Source: Staphylococcus simiae (GTDB lineage Bacteria > Bacillota > Bacilli > Staphylococcales > Staphylococcaceae). From it: 64,000 nucleotides of DNA. Position 1 is the first letter of the stretch. Each line of letters begins with the position of its first letter. Shown piece after piece: positions 21,297 through 36,076 of the stretch. Made by a program: the position numbers and the translations under genes. The notes under the pieces were generated by a model. It saw nothing but the letters and a program-made list of their open reading frames with translations, was not told the DNA's origin and made no database searches. The stretch lies in NCBI RefSeq assembly GCF_002902085.1, contig NZ_PPQR01000070.1, forward strand, positions 7,848 to 71,847, given 5' to 3'.

Positions 21297-21692
21297 TTAA
21301 ATTTCTAGAAAGTCAGGATTGTCTATATTATTGGAGTTAATATCATAAGCATTATCTGAAAGAATTTCATTATTTTTAGATTTAGGGGACATAAATTTAA
21401 TCGTTTCAACATATAATTCAGTTACAAAATGTGTTTGTTCATCTTTGACATATTTTCGTGAGCGCATTTGGCCGGTTATGCCGACTAATGAACCTTGGTT
21501 TGTATATTTTTCAATATTTACTGCCAATTTACCAAAAGCTTTACAAAAAATATAATCACTTACAAACTCATCGTTTTCGTCTTTATAATTTCTTTGAGTT
21601 GCAACACAAAATGTTGCTATTTTACTACCCTCCTTGTCGAATATTTGTACATCTTTGGTTAGTCTTCCGACTATGACGATTTTGTTTAACAT
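21297..21692 (-). CDS. ssb: Single-stranded DNA-binding protein paralogue
   Basis: This 131-residue protein has an OB-fold SSB domain (MLNKIVIVGRLTKDVQIFDK to about residue 103) and a short polar tail. It is shorter than the main staphylococcal SSB and its tail ends NPDFLEI instead of the usual acidic DDDLPF-type tip that recruits partner proteins, so it is a secondary SSB. Such paralogues are associated with competence or mobile elements in other Firmicutes. It is divergent from ywpF. The AGGAGG site overlaps TTATCAC-type sequence just before the ATG. Confidence 0.88.
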   Translation of the reverse strand: MLNKIVIVGRLTKDVQIFDKEGSKIATFCVATQRNYKDENDEFVSDYIFCKAFGKLAVNIEKYTNQGSLVGITGQMRSRKYVKDEQTHFVTELYVETIKFMSPKSKNNEILSDNAYDINSNNIDNPDFLEI

Positions 21693-21885
21693 ATCGTGTG
21701 TTAATCACCTCCTTATCAAACATATTAAATACTTTCTTTTATAAGGTCAAAATAGCAATTTTACAAATATTGATAGCTTTAACACCTAAAAATTTGTTAT
21801 ATTTAAAGAAATTAATGATATTTTAGCTTCATTTTTCATGAATTTTTTAAAAATCATATAAATAAAACAATTTGGATGTGAAAAT

Positions 21886-22326
21886 ATGAAAACTTTTAAA
21901 GCCGTACGATTTCAGATTGTCAATGAACATGGCGGAATTATTGAATATGAACTAGAAGATGGTGTCATAATTAATAAAGAGCGTAGTGGTACTGGATGGC
22001 TGTTAGAAATTGTTATTTCAAATGAACATATAGATACCTTTAAAACATATCAACAAAACGATCAATTATTAGATATACGCGTTGTTATCACTAGACCATC
22101 TAATGATCCTGCTCTCTTTGAAGCTTCTGTTAAAAGTATACGAAATTTTACAACAACGATGTCTATTGTTTTTGAGTGTCATATCTACACTTTACGTCAA
22201 CAATATGCTGAAGGTTTATTAGAACAATTAATTGATGATGGTTTATCTGGGGAAGAACTAAAAGTCACTTTTAATCGTATGATGCAGTCAAAACCAAAAC
22301 TAAAAGAAGAAAAAATCGAACCATAA
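21886..22326 (+). CDS. YwpF-like protein
   Basis: This conserved protein (146 residues, YwpF family) has no known biochemical role. It starts MKTFKAVRFQIVNEHGG. Predominantly beta-rich N-terminal and helical C-terminal segments (YAEGLLEQLIDDGLSGEELK) can be read. There is no signal peptide or membrane helix. It is divergent from ssb and convergent with fabZ across a shared terminator. The gene neighbourhood (ssb, ywpF, fabZ) matches both staphylococci and B. subtilis. Confidence 0.85.
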   Translation: MKTFKAVRFQIVNEHGGIIEYELEDGVIINKERSGTGWLLEIVISNEHIDTFKTYQQNDQLLDIRVVITRPSNDPALFEASVKSIRNFTTTMSIVFECHIYTLRQQYAEGLLEQLIDDGLSGEELKVTFNRMMQSKPKLKEEKIEP

Positions 22327-22353
22327 GTAAAAATTTAAAATTTTCCACAAAAA

Positions 22354-22377
22354 AAGAAGGAGCTTCGGCTCCTTCTT
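22354..22377. terminator. Bidirectional terminator between ywpF and fabZ
   Basis: The perfect hairpin AAGAAGGAGC TTCG GCTCCTTCTT has an UUCG-type tetraloop. It is flanked by A-runs on the left and T-rich sequence on the right, and serves both convergent genes. Confidence 0.92.
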
Positions 22378-22378
22378 G

Positions 22379-22819
22379 TTATTTTACATCTTGTATAGCG
22401 AACGTTAATTCACAACTACAAGCTAATTGACCATCTACAGTTGCTTTGGCACTACCTTTGCCTATTGGTCCTTTAATTTTGGTAATTTCAACTTCTAATG
22501 TTAATGTGTCTCCAGGTACAACTTGTCGTTTAAAGCGACATTTATCTATGCCTGCAAATAAAGCAATCTTACCTTTATTTTCTTCGCTATTCAAAATAGC
22601 AACTGCACCTGTTTGCGCAAGTGCTTCAGTAATTAACACACCTGGCATAACTGCATAATCAGGAAAATGACCTTGGAAAAATGGTTCATTACCTGAAACT
22701 TGTTTAATAGCAACACAGCGTGTACCTTCTTCATACTCAACAACTTTATCAATTAATAAAAATGGTTGTCTATGAGGTATAATTTGTTTAATTTGGTTAT
22801 AATCAAAAATTGTTTCCAT
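22379..22819 (-). CDS. fabZ: 3-hydroxyacyl-[ACP] dehydratase
   Basis: FabZ (146 residues) is a hot-dog fold dehydratase of fatty acid elongation. The motif [12 protein letters not shown] holds the active-site histidine, and [21 protein letters not shown] holds the catalytic Glu. The complete length is present. It lies 35 bases downstream of murA, so envelope lipid and peptidoglycan genes are co-transcribed. Confidence 0.97.
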   Translation of the reverse strand: METIFDYNQIKQIIPHRQPFLLIDKVVEYEEGTRCVAIKQVSGNEPFFQGHFPDYAVMPGVLITEALAQTGAVAILNSEENKGKIALFAGIDKCRFKRQVVPGDTLTLEVEITKIKGPIGKGSAKATVDGQLACSCELTFAIQDVK

Positions 22820-22854
22820 TTTAAAAATGCCTCCATTAATTGAACTATGTTTGA

Positions 22855-24120
22855 TTAATCGTTAATTCTGACGATATCTGCACCTAATTGCTTTAATTTA
22901 CCATGTAAATCTACATAGCCTCTGTCTAAATGTTTTAATTCAGTAACTTGTGTTGTACCATCAGCAACTAAACCAGCTAATATTAATGCAGCCGCTGCTC
23001 TTAAATCCGTTGCTTTAACTTGAGCACCTTGTAAACTACTTTTACCTTCAATTTTTGCACTACGACCTTCAACATTAATATTAGCATTCATACGTTTAAA
23101 TTCAGCGACATGCATGAAGCGATTTTCAAATACAGTTTCAGTAACAACTTTATGACCATTAGCTGTTAATAATAATGCCATCATTTGAGATTGCATATCT
23201 GTTGGGAAACCAGGATGTGGTAAAGTTTTAATATCAACTGGTTGTAGTTCATCATCTGCTGTAACACGAATTGCGTCTTCTAAGTATTCAAGTTGAACAC
23301 CCATTTCTTCTAATTTATAAACTAAACTAGCCATATGTTCTTTGATCGCACCGTGAACTAATACATCACCACGCGTAATTGCACCTGCAATTAATAGCGT
23401 TCCTGCTTCAATTCTATCTGGAATAATCGCATGCTCAACACCAACTAATCTATCGACACCATTTATCGTAATCGTATCAGTTCCTGCTCCAGTTATACGA
23501 CCACCCATTTCGTTAATATAATTAGCTAAATCAACGATTTCTGGCTCTTTAGCGGCATTTTCAATGACTGTTTTACCATTAGCTAAAGAAGCTGCCATAA
23601 TTAAATTTTGAGTTGCTCCAACACTTGGGAAGTCCAAATGAATAGAGGTACCTTTTAGTCCATTTTTAGCATTAGCATAAATATTACCATTTTCAAGGTG
23701 AATATCTGCACCAAGTGCTTCAAAGCCTTTAATGTGTTGTTCAATAGGTCTACTGCCAATCGCACAACCACCTGGTAAAGCAACAATAGCGTGACCTAAT
23801 CTTGCAAGTAATGGGCCCATAACTAAGATACTTGCGCGCATTTTACTTACATATTCATATGGTGCTTCTTCATTTAATGTACTTGTTGCATCAACAATAA
23901 CGGCATTTTCTTCTTTTTTATATGTTACATCCGCATTTAACGTTGACAGCACATTGTTGATCGTTTCTACGTCACTTAAAGCTGGAACATTAACTAATTT
24001 ACTAGGTTTATCAGAAGCCAATAATGAAGCTGTTAGTATTGGAAGAACAGCATTTTTAGCACCTTCAACTTTAACTTCACCTGTTAATCTATGTCCACCT
24101 TTAATTACTATTTTATCCAT
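22855..24120 (-). CDS. murA: UDP-N-acetylglucosamine 1-carboxyvinyltransferase (MurA)
   Basis: This enolpyruvyl transferase makes the first committed step of peptidoglycan synthesis and is the fosfomycin target. The second of two ATGs (24120) is taken as start after GGAGG, giving 421 residues. The catalytic cysteine is C119 in [18 protein letters not shown], which reacts with PEP and fosfomycin. A second paralogue, murZ, is encoded at 44695-45954 in this window. A DUF1146 gene and the atp operon lie upstream. Confidence 0.97.
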   Translation of the reverse strand: MDKIVIKGGHRLTGEVKVEGAKNAVLPILTASLLASDKPSKLVNVPALSDVETINNVLSTLNADVTYKKEENAVIVDATSTLNEEAPYEYVSKMRASILVMGPLLARLGHAIVALPGGCAIGSRPIEQHIKGFEALGADIHLENGNIYANAKNGLKGTSIHLDFPSVGATQNLIMAASLANGKTVIENAAKEPEIVDLANYINEMGGRITGAGTDTITINGVDRLVGVEHAIIPDRIEAGTLLIAGAITRGDVLVHGAIKEHMASLVYKLEEMGVQLEYLEDAIRVTADDELQPVDIKTLPHPGFPTDMQSQMMALLLTANGHKVVTETVFENRFMHVAEFKRMNANINVEGRSAKIEGKSSLQGAQVKATDLRAAAALILAGLVADGTTQVTELKHLDRGYVDLHGKLKQLGADIVRIND

Positions 24121-24238
24121 CATTTATCCTCCACTTATAACTCCTATTACTTTTACATTTCCCTAATTTAAATTCTATATAATTATTCGATTATTATTTA
24201 ATTATAGCTATTTTTAATAATAAATAATAGAGTCTACT

Positions 24239-24472
24239 TTATTTTATTAAATATTTCACTTGCGTTGAGTATTGTAACAAATCTACAATAAAATTGCTTA
24301 CTGCAGTACCTAACAATATTGCAATAAAAATCATACATACTTGCAATTGTAATGTATAGCCTTTTTTGAAAAATTGGTCTAATCTTACTGAATGTAAAGC
24401 CCAATATGCTATGCATATACATACTACATGTAATACTAAATGGATAACTGCAAATTGACCTAAATAATCCAT
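24239..24472 (-). CDS. DUF1146 (YwzB-like) membrane protein
   Basis: This 77-residue protein has two hydrophobic segments (about 8-27 and 43-65), which fit the DUF1146 family, and starts MDYLGQFAVIHLVLHVVCIC. The ATG at 24472 follows AGAGGTG by six bases; a GTG three codons earlier overlaps that site. The function is unknown. The gene lies between atpC and murA, the conserved position in Bacillales. Confidence 0.88.
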   Translation of the reverse strand: MDYLGQFAVIHLVLHVVCICIAYWALHSVRLDQFFKKGYTLQLQVCMIFIAILLGTAVSNFIVDLLQYSTQVKYLIK

Positions 24473-24940
24473 TAATGTCACCTCTTATGATTACTGTATT
24501 ACATTGTACATGAAATATTTAAATAATGATATAACATTTATACCCGTTTTTAGATTTCTTAACTTCAAAATTAGCTAAAAATAAATAAGTGAATGGTGAA
24601 CTGAGCTGACCCAAATTAATGGTAATAAACGTATTAAGCATTATTCATTTAAATTTTGTCCATATTGAGATATTTGTGAGAATGCTATCAAACTAAATTT
24701 TCCAAACAACTTAGATTATAATATTCTTTGACAGCACTAATTACGCTTAAAAATACTGATTAAACAATATTTTTCAATCCTGATAGTTACTACTATTCAT
24801 ATCATATTAAGTATAAGATGATTTTGTCCTAGACTTCATTATTTCTTATGTTACCTTTACTCTAAATACCTTGTCTTTCGCTATATTTACATACAGCTAT
24901 AATAGTTAAATATAGATGTAACGATAAATTTCACTATAAC
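24473..24940. other. Intergenic stretch with a decayed GGGACA-type repeat
   Basis: This 468-base AT-rich region lies between the atp operon terminator and the DUF1146 gene. Most of it shows no gene. From about 24675 to 24832 it resembles the 142-bp repeat at 21022 in the same orientation, sharing CATATTAAGTATAAGATG and a final GTCCTA in place of GTCCCAC. The rest is unremarkable. Confidence 0.5.
24675..24832. repeat. Decayed copy of the GGGACA-bounded repeat
   Basis: Blocks line up in order with the copy at 21022: AAATTTTCCAAA, CTTTGACAGCACTA, TACTGATTAAACAATA, TCAATCCTGATAGTTACT and ATATTAAGTATAAGATGATT. The terminal inverted repeat is eroded (TTGTCCTAG at the right end). Confidence 0.5.
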
Positions 24941-24982
24941 AAAAAAGGTCGAAGATGATCCTTGTCATCTCCGACCTTTTTA
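24941..24982 (-). terminator. atp operon terminator
   Basis: AAAGGTCGGAGATGA / TCATCTTCGACCTTT forms a long stem with a six-base loop, followed by TTTTTTG on the minus strand, just after atpC. Confidence 0.9.
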
Positions 24983-24987
24983 ATTTG

Positions 24988-25392
24988 TTATGTTAATTCA
25001 GCCACACGCAAACGGTTATTTGCTCTTTGTAAAGCTCTTTCAGCTCTATTAATATCAGTATTATCGTCTTCATTTTCCAAATGAGACTCTGCTCTGGCTT
25101 TAGCTAATTTTGCACGTTCAACATCAATTTCTGCAGCAGTTTCAGCAGTTTGTACTATGATAGAAACTTTATGTTGTCTTACTTCTACGAAACCATCGCT
25201 AACTGCTACATATTCAGTTCCATTATGGAAGTTTACTTTTACATAGCCAGTTGTTAAAGCAGCTACAGTTGGAATATGTCCACTCATGATACCCATTTCA
25301 CCAGCTGTTGTTTGCATAACAGTAAGTTCAACGTCATCGCGATCATAAACAGAACCATTAGGAGTGACAATATCTAGGTTTAATGTATTCAT
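24988..25392 (-). CDS. atpC: ATP synthase F1 epsilon subunit
   Basis: This subunit of 134 residues has an N-terminal beta-sandwich (MNTLNLDIVTPNGSVYDRDD) and a C-terminal helical hairpin (AEIDVERAKLAKARAE...RALQRANNRLRVAEL). The helical part regulates rotation and ATP hydrolysis. It is the last gene of atpIBEFHAGDC, 18 bases after atpD. Confidence 0.97.
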   Translation of the reverse strand: MNTLNLDIVTPNGSVYDRDDVELTVMQTTAGEMGIMSGHIPTVAALTTGYVKVNFHNGTEYVAVSDGFVEVRQHKVSIIVQTAETAAEIDVERAKLAKARAESHLENEDDNTDINRAERALQRANNRLRVAELT

Positions 25393-25410
25393 TATCCATT
25401 CCTCCTAATT

Positions 25411-26844
<1,434 letters not shown>

Positions 26845-27711
26845 TTACTCAAGTGCTGAAGAACCACCAACAATTTCAGTGATTTGTTGTGTAATTTCAG
26901 CTTGTCTTGCTCTATTGTATTGTAATGATAAATCATCAATAAGTTCAGTTGCATTATCAGTAGCATTTTTCATTGCAGTCATACGAGTAGCATGCTCACT
27001 AGCTTTTGCATCTAATATCGTTCCATAAATTAAACTTTCTACATATTGAGGAAGAATTACACTCAAAATAGATTCTTTATCAGGTTCAAATTCATATGAA
27101 GACATTTGTCCTTGACCTTTACTAGAATCTTCTTGAGATAATGGTAAAACTTGTCTCTTTGTAGGTTTATTTTCAAGAACACTTACATAATGACTATAGT
27201 ATATATTTAATTCATCGATTTCCTCTTCACTATATAAATCTATTGCATGGTTAGCTATTGCTTGAATAGATTTAAATGATGGTTGATCAGGTACATCAAC
27301 TTGAGAATACTCAACTTCATAACCTCTATTTTTTAGAAAATCAACACCTTGTTGACCTAAGACTACAATACTGTATTCACTGCTATCTTGGTGCTTAGCT
27401 TCAATGTCACTAATCATTTTCTTAAGAACATTGGCACTATATGCACCAGCTAAACCTTTGTCACTAGTGATGACTAAATAACCACTTCTAGTTATTGTTC
27501 TAGGTCTTAGCATTGGATGGTTAGTATTGCTACTTCCGCCTGCAATCGCAGTAATCGCATCTTGCATTTTATCCATATATGGTGTGAATTGTTTTGTATT
27601 TTTCTCAGCTCGACGAAGCTTTGAACTAGAAACCATGTTCATGGCTTTAGTAATTTGCTTCATTTTTTTGGTTGATTTTATTCGACTATCAATTTCTTTA
27701 AGAGAAGCCAC
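26845..27711 (-). CDS. atpG: ATP synthase F1 gamma subunit
   Basis: This central stalk subunit has 288 residues. Its conserved N-terminal coiled coil is [20 protein letters not shown], and its C-terminal helix contains [19 protein letters not shown]. It turns inside the alpha3beta3 ring. It lies between atpA and atpD with short spacers. Confidence 0.97.
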   Translation of the reverse strand: MASLKEIDSRIKSTKKMKQITKAMNMVSSSKLRRAEKNTKQFTPYMDKMQDAITAIAGGSSNTNHPMLRPRTITRSGYLVITSDKGLAGAYSANVLKKMISDIEAKHQDSSEYSIVVLGQQGVDFLKNRGYEVEYSQVDVPDQPSFKSIQAIANHAIDLYSEEEIDELNIYYSHYVSVLENKPTKRQVLPLSQEDSSKGQGQMSSYEFEPDKESILSVILPQYVESLIYGTILDAKASEHATRMTAMKNATDNATELIDDLSLQYNRARQAEITQQITEIVGGSSALE

Positions 27712-27741
27712 TATCTCACCACCTTATACTAAACTTGTATA

Positions 27742-29250
<1,509 letters not shown>

Positions 29251-29271
29251 CTATGTCACTCCTCTTTAATA

Positions 29272-29811
29272 TTAATTAGCTCTTTTAAATTTTCTTTGTA
29301 GTTGGACAAGATCATTTCTTACACTTCCATCTAAAACAGTAGTGCCAACTTTAACTCTAAAACCACCAATTAAATCTGGGTTTATTTTAGTATCTACAAT
29401 CACTTTAGATAACTTTGTTTGTTGAGTAATAAGGTTAATAATCTTATCTAATTCTTCTTGACTCAATTCGTAAGTTGATTCAATTGTTGCATAATCTTGA
29501 TTATAGTATTTATTATAGAATCCTTGAAATGCATTAAACACATCGCTTACTAATGCAATATGTCTATTATCTGCTAATACATATAGCATATTTTTAATGT
29601 ATGGATTAACATCTACAAATACATTATCAATTAAGTTACGACGATCTTGTGCAGTTTGCGTCGGATTACTATCTACCATTTCTAAGTTTTTAATATTATC
29701 TGATACAGCTTGATTGATTATTTCAAATTGTTCATTAATGACTTCTAAGTTATTTGTATCTAGAGACACATCAAATAATGCTTTAGCATATTTATTAGCT
29801 ACTTTAACCAT
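29272..29811 (-). CDS. atpH: ATP synthase F1 delta subunit
   Basis: This peripheral stalk subunit has 179 residues. Its OSCP-type N-terminal helical domain starts [16 protein letters not shown], and its C-terminal segment includes [15 protein letters not shown]. It links the b subunits to the top of F1. The start overlaps the atpF stop by one base. Confidence 0.96.
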   Translation of the reverse strand: MVKVANKYAKALFDVSLDTNNLEVINEQFEIINQAVSDNIKNLEMVDSNPTQTAQDRRNLIDNVFVDVNPYIKNMLYVLADNRHIALVSDVFNAFQGFYNKYYNQDYATIESTYELSQEELDKIINLITQQTKLSKVIVDTKINPDLIGGFRVKVGTTVLDGSVRNDLVQLQRKFKRAN

Positions 29812-30332
29812 TATTTATCGCCTGCCTCTTTTAAATACTTATCAACCAATTCTTTTTGATCTTGCTCAGAAATTTCTTTTCTAAGCACTTTAGAAGCTAT
29901 TAATACCGATAATTCAGATACTTGATTATTGATATCAGCAATAGCACGCTCTTTTTGGCTATTAATTTCACTTTGTGCTGTTTCAATCATACCGTTTGCA
30001 CGAACATTAGCTTCATGAATAATTTGTTCTTGCTGTTCACGTGCTTGAACTTTTGCATCTTCTAATATTCTTTGAACTTCTTCTTGCGTCTCTTTTAATT
30101 TTTGTTTGTTTTCTTCTTCAAGTTTTTGTGCATTTAATTTTGCTTGTTCAGCGTCATCGATATCTTTATTAATATCTCTTTCACGTTTGTCCATCACTTG
30201 TTTCAATGGACCCCATGCGAATTTTTTAAGTAACGCCAGTAAAACGATGAACGTTAGGACTTGTACGATAACAGTTCCCCACTCAACACCGCCAGCTGCA
30301 CCAAGAACGAATAAGTTAGCTGTTTCAGTCAC
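29811..30332 (-). CDS. atpF: ATP synthase Fo b subunit
   Basis: This stator subunit has 173 residues. One N-terminal membrane helix (about 17-38, [16 protein letters not shown]) is followed by a long charged coiled coil rich in Glu, Lys and Gln. It holds F1 against rotation. Confidence 0.96.
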   Translation of the reverse strand: MTETANLFVLGAAGGVEWGTVIVQVLTFIVLLALLKKFAWGPLKQVMDKRERDINKDIDDAEQAKLNAQKLEEENKQKLKETQEEVQRILEDAKVQAREQQEQIIHEANVRANGMIETAQSEINSQKERAIADINNQVSELSVLIASKVLRKEISEQDQKELVDKYLKEAGDK

Positions 30333-30429
30333 GGGTTCATGACACTCCTTTCATAAAAGTAATCGCTAGTGTTAAATAAAAACGAATGGCGAAAGTCTAT
30401 TTGTATGAGACTTCGCCTTTATCTGTAAA

Positions 30430-30645
<216 letters not shown>

Positions 30646-30684
30646 TTATTTTCCTCCTGTGATTGTATATAATTTTAAAATTTG

Positions 30685-31787
<1,103 letters not shown>

Positions 31788-31950
31788 TTTTATGCCTCCG
31801 TGTGACTGTAATCGATCATGAAAACCGTTCCACTCATACAATCTAAATGATAATATAGGCGATATACGGTGTCAATTCTATTCAAATGGTTGTCGAAAAT
31901 TCGAAATATCCAGACACAATTTAGACATATTTTATTAATTTATATTATTT

Positions 31951-33081
31951 TTATTGAAAATCTACTGGTTTATCATCAATAAGTCCTAAATAAAACTTAA
32001 TATGCTTTATTATCCGGTCAGATGCTTGACCATCTCCATACGGATTTTGTGCTTGACTCATTTGTTGATACAGTTTGTCATTTTCAATCAATTGTTTAGT
32101 TGCGTCATAGACATTGTGTTGCTCTGTACCTACGACTTTTAATGTGCCTGCTTCTACACCTTCAGGTCGTTCAGTAACTTCCCTAAGTACTAATACAGGT
32201 TTATGCAGTGATGGTGCCTCTTCTTGAATACCGCCAGAATCAGTCAAAATTAGAAATGCTTCCTTAGCAAAATTATGAAAATCAACAACATCTAACGGTT
32301 CTATAAGTTCAATGCGTTCATTATGTCCTAGATATTTATAAGCAAGTTCTCTCACTTTAGGGTTTTTGTGCATTGGATATACTAACGCTAAATCGTCAAA
32401 TTCTTCAATTAATTGTTTAACTGCTTTGAAAATATTCACCATAGGTTGCCCTAAGTTTTCTCTTCTATGTGCAGTCATCAAAATATATTTCTTATGACTA
32501 TATTTATCAATAATTGTAGATTGATAGTTATCAGCAATGGTATATTTCATTGCATCTATAGCAGTGTTCCCTGTTATAAAGACACTATTTTTATCTTTTT
32601 GTTCATCCAACAAGTGCTGCGCTGCATCCTTGGTAGGTGCAAAATGCAAATCAGCTAAAACACCAACCATTTGTCTATTCATTTCCTCAGGATAAGGAGA
32701 ATACTTATCATAACTTCTTAATCCTGCTTCAACATGGCCAATAGGTACTTGATTATAAAAAGCTGCTAACCCTCCTGAGAAAGTCGTCATTGTATCTCCG
32801 TGTACAAGTACCATATCTGGCGCTTCTTGTTGAATTACATTTTCAAGCTGTGTCATAGCTTTAGTTGTCATTTCAGACAGTGTTTGGCCTTGTTTCATAA
32901 TATTCAAATCATATTTTGGTTTGATGTCAAAGGTATTAAGCACTGAATCCAACATTTCTCTATGTTGCGCTGTAACTACAACAACAGGTTCAAGCATGTC
33001 ATCTTGTTCTAGAGCTTTAACTAAAGGTGCCATTTTTATAGCTTCTGGTCTTGTTCCAAATACTGTCATAATCTTTTTCAT
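31951..33081 (-). CDS. mnaA: UDP-N-acetylglucosamine 2-epimerase (non-hydrolysing)
   Basis: This enzyme interconverts UDP-GlcNAc and UDP-ManNAc, needed for wall teichoic acid linkage units. It has 376 residues, and its GT-B fold motifs include MTVFGTRPEAIKMAPL, VHGDTMTTFSGGL, GHVEAGLRS and SDSGGIQEEAPSL. The start is the ATG at 33081; a preceding TTG is in frame. It lies 23 bases after upp. Confidence 0.94.
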   Translation of the reverse strand: MKKIMTVFGTRPEAIKMAPLVKALEQDDMLEPVVVVTAQHREMLDSVLNTFDIKPKYDLNIMKQGQTLSEMTTKAMTQLENVIQQEAPDMVLVHGDTMTTFSGGLAAFYNQVPIGHVEAGLRSYDKYSPYPEEMNRQMVGVLADLHFAPTKDAAQHLLDEQKDKNSVFITGNTAIDAMKYTIADNYQSTIIDKYSHKKYILMTAHRRENLGQPMVNIFKAVKQLIEEFDDLALVYPMHKNPKVRELAYKYLGHNERIELIEPLDVVDFHNFAKEAFLILTDSGGIQEEAPSLHKPVLVLREVTERPEGVEAGTLKVVGTEQHNVYDATKQLIENDKLYQQMSQAQNPYGDGQASDRIIKHIKFYLGLIDDKPVDFQ

Positions 33082-33104
33082 CAAACTATCAATCTCCGAT
33101 TCTT

Positions 33105-33734
33105 CTATTTAGTACCAAATAATCTATCTCCAGCATCTCCTAAACCTGGAGTGATATAAGCTTTTTCATTTAACTTATCATCTAATGCAGCAATATAAAT
33201 ATTGACGTCAGGATGAGCTTGTTGCATTTTTTCTACACCCTCAGGCGCTGCGATTAGACACATAAAGCGAATATTCTTAGCACCACGTTTTTTCAATGAA
33301 GAAATAGCTTCAATTGCTGATGCACCAGTTGCTAACATTGGGTCTACTACAATGATTTGTCTTTCACTAATATCTTGAGGTAACTTAACGAAATACTCCA
33401 CAGCTTTAAGCGTTTCAGGATCACGATATAGACCGATGTGTCCTACTCTTGCTGCTGGAACTAAGCTTAAAATACCATCTGTCATACCTAAACCAGCACG
33501 TAAAATTGGTACAATAGCCAATTTTTTTCCAGCTAAGCGTTTGGCAGTCATTTTTGTAACTGGTGTCTCAATGTCAACGTCTTGAAGTTCTAAATCTCTA
33601 GTCACTTCATAAGCCATTAACATACCAACTTCATCTACAAGTTCTCTAAATTCTTTAGTTCCTGTATTAACATCTCTAATATAACTCAACTTGTGTTGAA
33701 TTAATGGATGATCAAAAACGTGTACTTTACTCAT
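33105..33734 (-). CDS. upp: Uracil phosphoribosyltransferase
   Basis: Upp (209 residues) makes UMP from uracil and PRPP. The PRPP loop [12 protein letters not shown] and the uracil-binding [12 protein letters not shown] region near the C-terminus are visible. It lies 25 bases downstream of glyA in a glyA-upp-mnaA series. Confidence 0.97.
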   Translation of the reverse strand: MSKVHVFDHPLIQHKLSYIRDVNTGTKEFRELVDEVGMLMAYEVTRDLELQDVDIETPVTKMTAKRLAGKKLAIVPILRAGLGMTDGILSLVPAARVGHIGLYRDPETLKAVEYFVKLPQDISERQIIVVDPMLATGASAIEAISSLKKRGAKNIRFMCLIAAPEGVEKMQQAHPDVNIYIAALDDKLNEKAYITPGLGDAGDRLFGTK

Positions 33735-33759
33735 AATATTACTCCTATCTTGTCTATAT

Positions 33760-34998
33760 TTAATGATATAACGGATATTTTGTTGTTAATTTTGCCACGC
33801 GATCTTTAGCTTCTTGAAGTTTTGCTTCATCATCATGATTTTTTAAAGCTAAGCTGATAATTTTAGCCACTTCTTTAAAGTCTTCTTCAATAAAACCTCG
33901 TGTTGTTGCAGCAGGTGTACCTAAGCGAATTCCACTTGTGACAAAAGGTTTTTCTTGGTCAAAAGGAATTGTATTTTTATTACATGTGACACCAACTGCA
34001 TCTAATGTTTCTTCTGCTACTTTACCTGTAAGTCCAATAGAACCTTTTACATCTACAGCTACTAAATGATTATCTGTCCCTCCAGAAACAATTCTAAATC
34101 CTTCAGCGATTAACGTTTCTGACAGCGCACGAGCATTATCAATCACTTGTTGTTGATATGCTTTAAAATCATTTTCTAAAGCTTCTCCAAATGCTACTGC
34201 TTTGGCAGCTATTACATGTTCTAAAGGTCCACCTTGAATACCTGGGAAGATTGTTTTATCTATGTCTTTTTTATATTGTTCTTTACATAAAATCATACCA
34301 CCACGCGGACCACGTAATGTTTTATGTGTTGTTGTTGTTACAAAGTCTGCATATTCAACTGGATTAGGGTGTAATCCTGCTGCTACTAACCCTGCAATAT
34401 GTGCCATATCAACCATTAGTTTCGCATTAACTTCGTCAGCAATTTCTTTGAACTTTTTAAAATCAATCGTTCTTGAGTATGCTGATGCACCAGCAACAAT
34501 TAATTTAGGTTTATGTTCTAAAGCTAATTTGCGGACTTCATCGTAGTTAATTAATTCAGTATCTTTATCAACACCATATTCGACAAAGTTATAAAACTTA
34601 CCACTAAAGTTGACTGGAGACCCATGTGTCAAATGACCACCATGACTTAAGTTCATACCAAGTACAGTATCACCCATCTCTAATGCTACTAAATACACAG
34701 CCATATTAGCTTGTGATCCTGAATGTGGTTGTACATTGACATGTTCTGCCCCAAATAAAGCTTTAGCACGATCAATAGCAATACTTTCTGTTACATCTAC
34801 AAACTCACAACCACCATAATATCGTCGTCCTGGATAGCCTTCAGCATATTTATTTGTTAAAACTGACCCCTGGGCTTCCATGACTGCTTCTGATACAAAA
34901 TTTTCTGATGCGATTAATTCAATGTTGGCGTTTTGTCTCTGAAATTCTCTTTCAATAGCTTCTGCGATTACTTTATCTTGCTTTGCGATATAAGACAT
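33760..34998 (-). CDS. glyA: Serine hydroxymethyltransferase
   Basis: This PLP enzyme of 412 residues interconverts serine and glycine and charges tetrahydrofolate. The PLP lysine lies in [14 protein letters not shown] (near residue 226), and the family segments [15 protein letters not shown] and [13 protein letters not shown] are present. The ATG at 34998, six bases after GGGGAG, is preferred over an extension of seven residues. Confidence 0.97.
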   Translation of the reverse strand: MSYIAKQDKVIAEAIEREFQRQNANIELIASENFVSEAVMEAQGSVLTNKYAEGYPGRRYYGGCEFVDVTESIAIDRAKALFGAEHVNVQPHSGSQANMAVYLVALEMGDTVLGMNLSHGGHLTHGSPVNFSGKFYNFVEYGVDKDTELINYDEVRKLALEHKPKLIVAGASAYSRTIDFKKFKEIADEVNAKLMVDMAHIAGLVAAGLHPNPVEYADFVTTTTHKTLRGPRGGMILCKEQYKKDIDKTIFPGIQGGPLEHVIAAKAVAFGEALENDFKAYQQQVIDNARALSETLIAEGFRIVSGGTDNHLVAVDVKGSIGLTGKVAEETLDAVGVTCNKNTIPFDQEKPFVTSGIRLGTPAATTRGFIEEDFKEVAKIISLALKNHDDEAKLQEAKDRVAKLTTKYPLYH

Positions 34999-35024
34999 AA
35001 AAATCTCCCCTTCTTTCAAAAAAC

Positions 35025-35549
35025 TTATTGGTATTTAGCACGTTCGCCACCAATTTTTTTAGGTCTTGATGAAGCAATGGTTACATTTGCTTGACCAATT
35101 TGCTTAATAGTCGTCCTTACTGGCACGCAAACATGTCGAATATGCATACCAATAAGTGTCTGACCAATATCAATTCCACATGGAACCGTGATATGCTCCA
35201 CAACTATTGGATCCTTCATATGCTGATAGGCAAAAGTCGCTAAACTTCCACCAGCATGTACATCAGGTACAACAGAAACTTCTTCCATTGTTAAAGGATT
35301 AAAATCAGCCCTTTCTATTGTGACAGCCCTATTGATATGTTCACATCCTTGAAAAGCAAATGATACACCAGTTTCTTCACTCACAACATCCAATGCTTTA
35401 AAGATTGTTTCTGCTACTTCCATTGAACCAACAGAACCAATTTCTTCACCAAGAACTTCTGATGTTGAACAACCAATAATACATAATTCACCTTTGTTAA
35501 AAAATGACATTTCTTTCAATTCATTTAGTAACGATGTCACTTCTTGCAT
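35025..35549 (-). CDS. UPF0340 / TIGR01440 family protein (YwlG-like)
   Basis: This 174-residue conserved protein is of unknown function. Family motifs are [19 protein letters not shown] and GCEHINRAV, with conserved cysteines. It sits upstream of glyA as in B. subtilis (ywlG-glyA). A terminator lies between it and the upstream ptpB. Confidence 0.9.
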   Translation of the reverse strand: MQEVTSLLNELKEMSFFNKGELCIIGCSTSEVLGEEIGSVGSMEVAETIFKALDVVSEETGVSFAFQGCEHINRAVTIERADFNPLTMEEVSVVPDVHAGGSLATFAYQHMKDPIVVEHITVPCGIDIGQTLIGMHIRHVCVPVRTTIKQIGQANVTIASSRPKKIGGERAKYQ

Positions 35550-35576
35550 TTGGAGCCCACCCTTCTGTAAAAATAA

Positions 35577-35609
35577 AAAAGGAATATAGCAAAGTGCTAC
35601 ACTCCTTTA
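35577..35609 (-). terminator. Terminator between ptpB and ywlG
   Basis: On the minus strand AAAGGAGTGTAGC and GCTATATTCCTTT pair around a short loop, followed by a T-rich run. It ends the ywlC-ptpB transcript, so ywlG-glyA needs its own promoter or readthrough. Confidence 0.8.
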
Positions 35610-35641
35610 TTATAACTTATTTAATCTTTAACATATACTAA

Positions 35642-36076
35642 TTATACAGAATTCATATTCGTTAATTTTTCTTTCAAATCTTTAATTAAAGATTCTAATT
35701 GTAGATATGTTTCTTTATATGTTTGTTCATCGCCTCCAAAAGGATCGTGAACTTCATAATCATTATTTACAAACTCACTCAGTGTATAGACATGTTCCTG
35801 GTTGCCATACTGGTGCTTAATTGTTTCTTTATGTTGAGAAGACATTGTTAATATTAAATCTGCATCTAAATCTGCTATTGTAAATTGTTGAGAACGTGTT
35901 GCTTTTGATAAACAATGAGCTGCAATAATTTGTTCTACATACATTGATACATTTTGACCATCCGAAGCAAATATACCTCTAGATTCAAATTGATGCTCTG
36001 GCATTGTCGTTTGTGCAATACTTTCTGCTAAGGGACTACGGCAAGTATTTCCTGTACAGACAAAAATGATGTTCAT
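35642..36076 (-). CDS. ptpB: Low-molecular-weight protein tyrosine (or arginine) phosphatase
   Basis: This LMW-PTP family protein has 144 residues, with the P-loop CTGNTCRS (Cys7 nucleophile, Arg13) and the general acid in [12 protein letters not shown]. Relatives PtpB of S. aureus and YwlE of B. subtilis dephosphorylate protein phosphotyrosine or phosphoarginine. The Thr in CTGNTCR favours arginine-phosphate recognition by analogy with YwlE. It overlaps ywlC by four bases. Outside the motifs it looks poorly conserved compared with the S. aureus protein I remember. Confidence 0.88.
   Translation of the reverse strand: MNIIFVCTGNTCRSPLAESIAQTTMPEHQFESRGIFASDGQNVSMYVEQIIAAHCLSKATRSQQFTIADLDADLILTMSSQHKETIKHQYGNQEHVYTLSEFVNNDYEVHDPFGGDEQTYKETYLQLESLIKDLKEKLTNMNSV

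Noticed and set aside
24234-24422. 62-residue frame within the DUF1146 gene
   Set aside because: It is a shifted frame on the same strand; the DUF1146 frame has the ribosome binding site and family match.
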